29,073 bases of DNA from UBA1737 sp045653225 (GTDB taxonomy: Bacteria; Bacillota_I; Bacilli_A; ML615J-28; CAG-313): the NCBI GenBank assembly GCA_045653225.1, contig JAZOLP010000008.1, positions 1 to 29,073 on the forward strand, written 5' to 3'. Position numbers and translations under genes: made by a program. This document shows positions 1 to 6,734 of this stretch, one piece after another. How positions within the stretch are numbered: the first letter of the stretch is position 1; the number at the start of each line of letters is the position of its first letter. The notes beneath the pieces were generated by a model that searched no databases, was not told the origin of the DNA, and saw nothing but the letters and a program-made list of their open reading frames with translations.

Positions 1-2088
1 GAATTTGCACCTGGTAAAATAAATAAACAAGGTAAATATCATAAGTATTATAAAAATACAACTAAAATTTATGATAAAGATGATTTAAAACCTGGTGATT
101 ATGTAGTTCACCAAGAATATGGTATAGGTATTTACTTAGGAATAGAAACAAAAATACTTAGAGAAAAACAAATTGATTATCTACACATACAATATTCTGA
201 TGATGGTAAACTATATGTACCAGTAGAAAATATATATCTTTTAGAAAAATATAATACTTCGAAGGACGCAAAACCAAAACTAAATAACTTAACTGGTAAA
301 GAATGGAAGAAAAAGAAAGCCAGAATTAAGGAAAAAGTTATGGAAGTCGCAAAAAGACTTATAAAAGTTCAAGCAGAACGTGATTTAAAACAAGGATATA
401 TATATGATAAAGATTCTGTAGAACAATTACAATTTGAATCAGATTTTGAATATAGAGAAACTACAGACCAAATTAAAGCAATTAATGAAGTTAAGCAAGA
501 TATGGAAGGAAAAAGACCTTTAGATAGATTAATTTGTGGTGATGTAGGATTTGGAAAAACAGAAGTTGCAATGCGTGCAGCATTTAAAGCGGTAGATAAC
601 TCTAAACAAGTTGTTTATTTGGCTCCAACCACTGTATTAACTAGACAACATTATTTCTCTTTTAAAGAAAGATTTGAAAAATATGGAATAAGAGTTGAAC
701 TATTAAATAGATTCGTGCCTGTTTCTAAACAAAAAATAGTTTTAGAAGGTCTAAAAAAAGGTTATGTTGACATAGTAATTGGAACACACAGAGTTCTATC
801 AAACGATTTAGTTTTTAAAAATCTTGGATTATTAATAATAGATGAAGAACAAAGATTTGGAGTTCTTCACAAAGAAAGAATTAAAGAATTAAAAGCAAAT
901 GTTGATATTTTAACGTTAACAGCAACACCTATTCCAAGAACATTACAAATGGCATTATCTGGATTAAGAGATTTATCTTTGATTGAAACACCTCCTACTA
1001 ATAGACTCCCAGTTCAAACATACGTATTAGAAACTAATGATTCAGTAATAAGAGAAGCTATTAACAGAGAAATGGGTAGAAATGGTCAAGTTTTCTATTT
1101 ATTAAATCACATTGATGAATTGGATCGTATAGTTACAAAAATACACAAACTATGTCCTAAAGCAAAAGTAGGAACTATTCATGGAAAAATGCAAAAAGAA
1201 GCAATTGAAGATGAATTAGTAAGATTTTTAGATAAAGAATATGATGTTTTGGTGTGTACAACAATTATAGAAACAGGTATTGACATTCCTAATGCTAATA
1301 CTTTAATTATTGAAAGAGCTGTCCATTTAGGTCTTAGTCAACTGTATCAAATAAGAGGTAGAGTAGGACGAAGTGATAGAATTTCGTATGCTTATTTAAT
1401 GTATGAACCACATAAAGTATTGACACAGCAAGCAAAAGAACGCCTAGATGCAATAAAAGAATTTACATCCTTAGGTAGTGGCTATAAAATTGCGATGAAA
1501 GATTTAGCAATCAGAGGAGCTGGAGATATTTTAGGTGATGAACAATCAGGATTTATTGATGCTATAGGAATGGATTTATATATGAAACTTTTAGATGAAG
1601 CTATTAATGAATTAAAAGGAGTAAAAGAAGATCCACAAGAACATAAATATTTTAATATTTCTATATCAAAACATATTGATCCAAACTATGTTATTGATGA
1701 TGAAATAAGAATTGCGATGCATAAGGAAATAAGCAAAATTAAGTCAAGAGATCAAATAAAAAGTTTAATTAATGAATATACAGACCGTTATGGTACATTA
1801 AATCAAGATATCTTACTTTACATGGAAACAAAATATCTTGAGTATTTATTAAAATCAAAAGGAATAGAAAACTTTAAAGAATTAAAAGAAGAAATAAATT
1901 TAAATTTCGATGAAGAAGCATCTTTAAAAATAAATTATAAAGATTTATCACAAGTTGCTACTAAGTTTGCGCCACTTTTCACATTCTCTTATAAGAATAA
2001 TAGAATATTTATTCATATTGATCCATTTGATTATAAAGAAAGTTATATATATACTCTTACAAAATTCTTAGAAAATATAAAAGTTTAA
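1..2088 (+). CDS. mfd: Transcription-repair coupling factor Mfd (5' truncated by window edge)
   Basis: This is the C-terminal 695 residues of Mfd, the SF2 DNA translocase that removes stalled RNA polymerase from lesions and recruits UvrA. The frame is open from base 1, so the ATG at 340 is internal. The visible part begins at the RNA-polymerase-interacting (CarD-like) domain, with PGDYVVHQEYGIG near residues 32-44. It continues through the helicase core: Walker A GDVGFGKT near residue 180, DEEQ box near 281, TATPIPRT, TTIIETGIDIP, and motif VI QIRGRVGRSD. The TRCF C-terminal domain follows. Full-length Mfd is about 1,150-1,180 residues, so the UvrB-like N-terminal domains lie outside the window. 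spoVT follows after 60 nt with no terminator between, the same neighbour order as in Bacillus subtilis. No frame disruption is seen. Confidence 0.97.
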   Translation, partial: EFAPGKINKQGKYHKYYKNTTKIYDKDDLKPGDYVVHQEYGIGIYLGIETKILREKQIDYLHIQYSDDGKLYVPVENIYLLEKYNTSKDAKPKLNNLTGKEWKKKKARIKEKVMEVAKRLIKVQAERDLKQGYIYDKDSVEQLQFESDFEYRETTDQIKAINEVKQDMEGKRPLDRLICGDVGFGKTEVAMRAAFKAVDNSKQVVYLAPTTVLTRQHYFSFKERFEKYGIRVELLNRFVPVSKQKIVLEGLKKGYVDIVIGTHRVLSNDLVFKNLGLLIIDEEQRFGVLHKERIKELKANVDILTLTATPIPRTLQMALSGLRDLSLIETPPTNRLPVQTYVLETNDSVIREAINREMGRNGQVFYLLNHIDELDRIVTKIHKLCPKAKVGTIHGKMQKEAIEDELVRFLDKEYDVLVCTTIIETGIDIPNANTLIIERAVHLGLSQLYQIRGRVGRSDRISYAYLMYEPHKVLTQQAKERLDAIKEFTSLGSGYKIAMKDLAIRGAGDILGDEQSGFIDAIGMDLYMKLLDEAINELKGVKEDPQEHKYFNISISKHIDPNYVIDDEIRIAMHKEISKIKSRDQIKSLINEYTDRYGTLNQDILLYMETKYLEYLLKSKGIENFKELKEEINLNFDEEASLKINYKDLSQVATKFAPLFTFSYKNNRIFIHIDPFDYKESYIYTLTKFLENIKV

Positions 2089-2148
2089 GTATTAAATAAG
2101 AAAAAAAGTTCATAATAAACATAGATAATTAAAAAAGGAGATGTTATT

Positions 2149-2679
2149 ATGAAAGCAACAGGTGTTGTAAGAAGAATAGATGATTTAGGAAGAATTGTTC
2201 TCCCTAAAGAATTAAGAAGAACAATGCGCATAAAAGAAGGAGAATCATTAGAAATTTATACCGATGGAGACAATAAAATTGTATTAGAAAAATATTCTCC
2301 TGTTAATCAAATGACAGATTTTATTAAAGAATTTACTGAAAGTATGTATTCAACTAATAAAAGAAATATAATTGTAACCGATAATGAAAAAATAGTTGCT
2401 GCTAGTGGTGATTTTAAAGATGATTTAACGGGTAAAAAAATAACAAAAGATTTAGAAGAAAGATTAAAAAATAGAAATACTCAAATCAACACTAATGGAT
2501 TATCATTGAATGTTTGTGATAATTACACAATTAATAATTCCTCAATTGTTAAACCAATAAACGTATTTGGAGATGTTTTAGGATGTGTTATTGTAGAAGG
2601 AAAGCCAACAATTACAGATTCTGAGAAAAGTATTGCAGAGTTTGGAGGTTTATTTATGAGTAGGTATCTAGAAATTTAA
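2149..2679 (+). CDS. spoVT: Stage V sporulation protein T, AbrB/GAF transcription regulator
   Basis: This 176-residue protein matches SpoVT in length and layout (about 178 residues in Bacillus). Residues 1-50 form the AbrB-type swapped-hairpin DNA-binding domain, with the near-diagnostic start MKATGVVRRIDDLGRIVLPK and then LRRTMRIKEGE. Residues 55-176 fit the C-terminal GAF-like sensory domain. In spore formers SpoVT modulates late forespore genes under SigG. The family is also kept in some lineages with few other sporulation genes. The start has an AAAAGGAG ribosome binding site about 10 nt upstream. The gene lies 60 nt after mfd and is followed by a hairpin terminator, so it is probably transcribed with mfd. 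The family call is strong. A role in sporulation in this organism is inference. Confidence 0.93.
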   Translation: MKATGVVRRIDDLGRIVLPKELRRTMRIKEGESLEIYTDGDNKIVLEKYSPVNQMTDFIKEFTESMYSTNKRNIIVTDNEKIVAASGDFKDDLTGKKITKDLEERLKNRNTQINTNGLSLNVCDNYTINNSSIVKPINVFGDVLGCVIVEGKPTITDSEKSIAEFGGLFMSRYLEI

Positions 2680-2712
2680 AACAGTAAAGTTATTTTACTG
2701 TTTTATTTTTTT
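2678..2712 (+). terminator. Rho-independent terminator after spoVT
   Basis: An 11-bp perfect stem (2678-2688 with 2694-2704) has a 5-nt loop, GTTAT, and is followed by a T-rich tract. It overlaps the spoVT stop codon and separates mfd-spoVT from fba. Confidence 0.85.
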
Positions 2713-2748
2713 CTCAAAAGCAAATAATCGAAAAAATTTGTAATTTTA

Positions 2749-2757
2749 TGATATAAT
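2749..2757 (+). promoter_or_regulatory. Extended -10 promoter for fba
   Basis: TGATATAAT is a consensus -10 (2752-2757) preceded by the extended-10 TG dinucleotide. No good -35 lies at 16-18 bp spacing, which is compatible with extended-10 promoters. It lies 43 nt upstream of the fba start codon and just after the spoVT terminator. Confidence 0.65.
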
Positions 2758-2799
2758 AAAAAAGTAAATAAAATAAAATATAATAAAGGAGATAAAAAA

Positions 2800-3660
2800 A
2801 TGGCACTAGTTAATATGTGTGAAATGCTTACTAAAGCAAAAGAAGGCAAATATGCTGTTGGTCAATTTAACATTAACAATCTTGAATGGACTAAAACAAT
2901 CCTTGAAACAGCTCAAGAACAAAACTCTCCAGTTATCTTAGGTGTATCTGAAGGTGCAGCTAAATATATGGGTGGATTTAAAACTGTAGTTGGTATGGTA
3001 AAAGGTTTAATTGAAGAATTAAATATTACAGTATCAGTTGCAATCCACTTAGACCATGGTCAAAGTTTTGAAAACTGTAAAAAAGCTATCGATGCTGGTT
3101 TCACATCAGTAATGATTGATGGTTCTCATCACCCAATTGATGAAAACATCAAAATGACTAAAGAAGTAGTTGAATACGCTCATGCACATGGTGCAAGTGT
3201 AGAGGCTGAAGTTGGTACAGTTGGTGGTAATGAAGATGGTGTTATCGGTGGAATCAAATATGCTGATTGTGCTGAATGTGTAAAATTAGTTAAAGAAGCA
3301 GGTGTAGATGCATTAGCTCCAGCTTTAGGTTCAGTTCATGGTCCTTACCAAGGTGAACCAGTTCTTGGATTTGTAGAAATGAAAGAAATTCAAGAAGCTA
3401 CTGATATGCCTCTAGTTCTTCATGGTGGTACAGGTATTCCTGATGAAAAAATTCAAAAAGCTATTGCTTGTGGTACTTGCAAAATCAATGTTAATACTGA
3501 ATGTCAACTTGCATTTAATAAATTATTAAGAGAATGGATTGCTGATCCTAAAAATGCAAACCAATATGATCCTCGTAAGATTTTAGGTCCTGCTACTAAA
3601 GGTATTAAAGCTGCAGTAACAGAAAAAATGAACGTATTTGGTTCAGTAAACAAAAATTAA
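2800..3660 (+). CDS. fba: Class II fructose-1,6-bisphosphate aldolase
   Basis: This 286-residue cytosolic, zinc-dependent aldolase cleaves fructose-1,6-bisphosphate to dihydroxyacetone phosphate and glyceraldehyde-3-phosphate in glycolysis, and runs in reverse in gluconeogenesis. Zinc and catalytic residues are visible: the HLDHGQ block (D85, H86), H180 in ALGSVHGPYQG and H208 in LVLHGGTGIP. The phosphate-binding GGTG and the late NVNTE strand are also present. Length and motifs fit the short Bacillus FbaA-type class IIA/IIB enzymes. The ribosome binding site AAAGGAGA is correctly spaced before ATG. It is monocistronic, with its own extended-10 promoter and a strong terminator. Tagatose-bisphosphate or other sugar-bisphosphate aldolases share this fold, but with no sugar-catabolic genes nearby the glycolytic enzyme is the best call. 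Confidence 0.94.
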   Translation: MALVNMCEMLTKAKEGKYAVGQFNINNLEWTKTILETAQEQNSPVILGVSEGAAKYMGGFKTVVGMVKGLIEELNITVSVAIHLDHGQSFENCKKAIDAGFTSVMIDGSHHPIDENIKMTKEVVEYAHAHGASVEAEVGTVGGNEDGVIGGIKYADCAECVKLVKEAGVDALAPALGSVHGPYQGEPVLGFVEMKEIQEATDMPLVLHGGTGIPDEKIQKAIACGTCKINVNTECQLAFNKLLREWIADPKNANQYDPRKILGPATKGIKAAVTEKMNVFGSVNKN

Positions 3661-3667
3661 TTAAATG

Positions 3668-3703
3668 AAATTAGATTATAGAAAACTATAATCTAATTTT
3701 TTT
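3668..3703 (+). terminator. Rho-independent terminator after fba
   Basis: TTAGATTATAG (3671-3681) pairs perfectly with 3686-3696 around an AAAA loop. Three more A-T pairs flank the base and a seven-T tract follows. Confidence 0.9.
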
Positions 3704-3705
3704 GT

Positions 3706-3733
3706 TTGAAAAATTATTTTTTTTTGTTATAAT
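3706..3733 (+). promoter_or_regulatory. SigA-type promoter for the lipoprotein-glycosyltransferase pair
   Basis: TTGAAA (3706-3711) is followed by a 16-nt spacer and TATAAT (3728-3733), with an extended TGT just before the -10. The -10 lies 20 nt before the start codon at 3754, so the 5' untranslated leader is very short. It carries the ribosome binding site AAGAGGTG at 3741-3748. Confidence 0.8.
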
Positions 3734-3753
3734 ATATATAAAGAGGTGTCGCA

Positions 3754-5745
3754 ATGAAAAAAATATTAATAATTTTTGTAATTATATTTTTAGTTTTAAT
3801 TACTGGGTGCAAATCAAAAGATTTTACAATCTCGATTCAAGAAGACGAATTTTTATCTTTGTTCTATGATTATGAGAATACTTATAAATCAGATGAAAAT
3901 GGTATTGTTGAATTACCATTAATTGAAGATGGTATATTTTTTGAAGAACAAATATTACTTGAAGAAGACAAAACTATTTGTAAATTAATTCAATATAAAA
4001 TTAATTTTGATGAATGGGTTGATGAAGATAATAAAAAAATTGATGGTCAAATAATAAAAAAAGGGAAAGATCAAACAATAAAAGCTATTTATTATGTTGA
4101 TAAAACAGAAAAAATAATTAATCTTTATTGTAACAATTTAGAATTAACTTCATCAAATGAAATTAATAATATATATGTATTACCAACTGTCAATAATCAA
4201 AATTTCGAATTTAAAGGTTGGTATTATAATGAATTGTGTTTAGGTAAGGATGTTGTTGAATTAGATTTTAGTTCTTTATCTAATGAAACCAGTTTATATG
4301 CTAAACTTATACCTTCAGCAAGTTATGTAAATACTTTAATTGAACAACTACCAGATGAATTAACTGTTTTTGATATTAAAAATATCGAAACATTAAATGA
4401 ATTATATAAAGAGTTATCATATGAAAGTAAAAAAGAAATAACAAATTATGAAAAATTAGAATCAGCATATAATCAAATTGATGATTTAAAAGAAGCATAT
4501 GAATTATATGTACAATTAACTGAACTATATGATAAAGATATTACTGCTGATTTAAAAAAAGAATTAGAGATGTTAATTGAACTTCTTGAAACATGTGAAG
4601 AAGAAATAAAAGCTTTAATTCCTAATTTAGATTATGATAAACTTGACGATATTTTAAATAAAGTAAATATCCTATACGAAAAATTTGCAAAAGATGCTTT
4701 AGAGTTTGATAAAAAAATTGCTCAAATTCCTTCATTCTTAGAAAAATACTATATCGAAGAAATTAAAACATTATATCTAGAATATGAAACATTAGATGAA
4801 AACATATTAAATTTATTAAACGCTACAACAAAATTAGAAACATTATATACAAATGCTCTTTCGCTTGAACAAAGTAGTGATGTGATTTTCTATTTAAATA
4901 CAGAAAACACAAATAATATTTATACTTCTAAAAATGAGCTATTTACAGCATTCTTTACAGATTTTTACTATTATATTGTTGCATACCATGATGATGTTTA
5001 TTTAAAGAAGAATAAAATTAAAAATGTCGATGATTTCGTTAAACTTGCAGGAGATTTCTATGGTGCTAATGCATCTAATTTATATGGTATCGGAAATCTT
5101 GCAGGTAGATATATGTTAGAAAAAGATATAAATGGTATTTTAGAAAATCAAACAGATAACGCATTTTTTGGATTCTGTTATCAAAACGGATTATACACAG
5201 ATGTTTTACCTTTCTTTATTAACTTCTTTGCTTATTGGAGAATAGATGAAAAATATGCTAACACTTCAAATTATGGTGCAGATATTTTTGCTGAAAGTTG
5301 GGCACCAACTGTTGATATAGCTAAATTTTTCTATTATGATGAAAATACATCTTATGTTAAAACAGAGAGAATGATTGATTGTTTAACGAATACGGCAAGT
5401 GTTGTATATAATTTTGATGGCACATTAACTAAAAATTTAAAATTAAGAGGATATATTTTCGAAGGTTGGTATGATAATCCAGAATTCAATGGACAACCAT
5501 TAACAAATTTCTCGAGTTCTACAAAAAAAGTATATGCAAAATGGAGTGCTGATCAAAATCAAATTGATGCAGATGCAGCAAACCTAGTTGATGTTTATAT
5601 TTACAACCTTACTACTTCAAAAGCGGTAGTTAATGCAACAACTGTAGGTTATGTTAAAAATATGTATGATAAACTTACTCAGAAAGGAAAACAATTGGTA
5701 AAAAATAAAACAACCTTAGATAAACTAATTGACAGATATTTATAA
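3754..5745 (+). CDS. Surface lipoprotein with InlB-like repeats and helical repeats
   Basis: I do not recognise a specific function. The 663-residue product starts with a lipoprotein signal: KK, hydrophobic core, and lipobox LITGC with the lipidated Cys at 19. Two units look like Listeria-Bacteroides (InlB B-type) repeats, with F.GWY and a closing LYAK/VYAKW: about residues 118-186 (GWYYN at 155) and about 552-600. A weaker copy may sit around 84-115. Interleaved are three helical segments of the pattern V..I..LP...V.....V..LY..L....K..I.N...L, at about 190-247, 316-370 and 606-663. The last forms the C-terminus. Residues about 372-545 form an aromatic-rich region with no assignment. No cell-wall anchor or C-terminal membrane helix is present. 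It is predicted to be an extracytoplasmic, membrane-tethered adhesin-like or binding protein. The next gene overlaps its stop codon. Confidence 0.75.
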   Translation: MKKILIIFVIIFLVLITGCKSKDFTISIQEDEFLSLFYDYENTYKSDENGIVELPLIEDGIFFEEQILLEEDKTICKLIQYKINFDEWVDEDNKKIDGQIIKKGKDQTIKAIYYVDKTEKIINLYCNNLELTSSNEINNIYVLPTVNNQNFEFKGWYYNELCLGKDVVELDFSSLSNETSLYAKLIPSASYVNTLIEQLPDELTVFDIKNIETLNELYKELSYESKKEITNYEKLESAYNQIDDLKEAYELYVQLTELYDKDITADLKKELEMLIELLETCEEEIKALIPNLDYDKLDDILNKVNILYEKFAKDALEFDKKIAQIPSFLEKYYIEEIKTLYLEYETLDENILNLLNATTKLETLYTNALSLEQSSDVIFYLNTENTNNIYTSKNELFTAFFTDFYYYIVAYHDDVYLKKNKIKNVDDFVKLAGDFYGANASNLYGIGNLAGRYMLEKDINGILENQTDNAFFGFCYQNGLYTDVLPFFINFFAYWRIDEKYANTSNYGADIFAESWAPTVDIAKFFYYDENTSYVKTERMIDCLTNTASVVYNFDGTLTKNLKLRGYIFEGWYDNPEFNGQPLTNFSSSTKKVYAKWSADQNQIDADAANLVDVYIYNLTTSKAVVNATTVGYVKNMYDKLTQKGKQLVKNKTTLDKLIDRYL

Positions 5746-6632
5746 TGACTGAAAGAAAAATTAAAATAATTGCAGGTTATATTATTGATAAATCAATTGT
5801 AATCGAAGAAGAGATTAAACAATTTCAAGAAAATTTATTAACTTATATAAACCAAATTGATAAAATATATATATATTTAACTAAAGATGTTGAAATAAAA
5901 GAGTTTTTAAAAATATTTTCTAAGTATCCATATGCAGAAATAGCTAAATGTATCAATTACGGAGACGCAGAAATCTACAAAGAATTAATCGATAAAGCTA
6001 TTGAAGAAAACGCTGATTATATTACACTTTTAAAACCAGATATGTATTATGAAAATGAATCATTTTTAGATTTAAAAAAATATTTAATGCAATCAGATGT
6101 TTCAAGAATAGCTGTTTTAACACCAATGCCTTTATTCGGTTGCGAATTACACGAAAGAAAATCAGAAGAATATAGAGCAATAAAAGGGTGTAATGCTTAT
6201 GGGGCTTTATTAAATACTAAAATTTATAAAGAAACTAAAGGTATTAAAACACAATATTACCAAACTACTTTTGATTATGATTATTGTTTGCAAGCAAGAC
6301 AATTAGGTTATGATATCATGTTAGCTCAAAATCAAGTCTTAAGAAAACAAAATTATAAGATCATCACAAAAAAAATAGGCTTTATTGTTTTAAATATGTT
6401 TGAAAGAGATTTAATGGATATATATTATGAAACAAGAAATAGATATTATTTATGGGAAGAATATAAAAATATCGATATAGAATATGTTCGTTTAGATAAA
6501 AAACTAGCAAAAAAAGAACAACAAGAAATAAAAGCTAAAGATAAAAATTATAAAGAAAAATTTATGATGATTGATAAAGCACGCAATGATTATAAACATA
6601 AAGTTTTAGGACCAATAAAGAAAAACGATTAA
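5745..6632 (+). CDS. GT2-like (rhamnosyltransferase-type) glycosyltransferase
   Basis: This 295-residue cytosolic protein resembles GT-A fold family 2 enzymes of the rhamnosyltransferase type. Matching landmarks are ENADYITLLKPDMYY, where the DxD loop is expected (usually LLDQD), the acceptor/base region CNAYGALLNTKIYKE, then FDYDYCLQARQLGYDI and the late YYETRNRYYLWEEY segment. The first Asp of the DxD position is Lys here (KPD), so metal/nucleotide-sugar binding may be altered. There is no signal peptide or membrane helix, and the C-terminal 50 residues are Lys-rich. ATG overlaps the lipoprotein stop by one base (TAATG). No Shine-Dalgarno sequence is visible, so translation is probably coupled. 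Donor, acceptor and activity are unknown. Confidence 0.68.
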   Translation: MTERKIKIIAGYIIDKSIVIEEEIKQFQENLLTYINQIDKIYIYLTKDVEIKEFLKIFSKYPYAEIAKCINYGDAEIYKELIDKAIEENADYITLLKPDMYYENESFLDLKKYLMQSDVSRIAVLTPMPLFGCELHERKSEEYRAIKGCNAYGALLNTKIYKETKGIKTQYYQTTFDYDYCLQARQLGYDIMLAQNQVLRKQNYKIITKKIGFIVLNMFERDLMDIYYETRNRYYLWEEYKNIDIEYVRLDKKLAKKEQQEIKAKDKNYKEKFMMIDKARNDYKHKVLGPIKKND

Positions 6633-6638
6633 TTAGTG

Positions 6639-6670
6639 AAAGATAAAGCTATAAAAAGCTTTATCTTTTT
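6639..6670 (+). terminator. Rho-independent terminator after the glycosyltransferase
   Basis: A 12-bp stem, AAAGATAAAGCT (6639-6650) with 6657-6668, encloses a six-base loop and runs into a T tract. Confidence 0.87.
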
Positions 6671-6700
6671 ATTTGTTAATCATTAATTCTTATGTTAAAC

Positions 6701-6706
6701 TATAAT
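6701..6706 (+). promoter_or_regulatory. Probable -10 element of the first phosphodiester glycosidase gene
   Basis: A perfect TATAAT lies 29 nt before the start codon at 6735, just after a terminator. A -35 is unclear: TTGTTA at 6673-6678 sits 22 nt away, longer than ideal. Confidence 0.5.
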
Positions 6707-6734
6707 TGTAAATTATACGAAAGGAATAAAAATT

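Noticed and set aside
340..2088. ATG at 340 as the start of mfd
   Set aside because: The frame is open to base 1 and the upstream residues encode the CarD-like RNA-polymerase-interacting domain of Mfd, so the gene is cut by the window edge.
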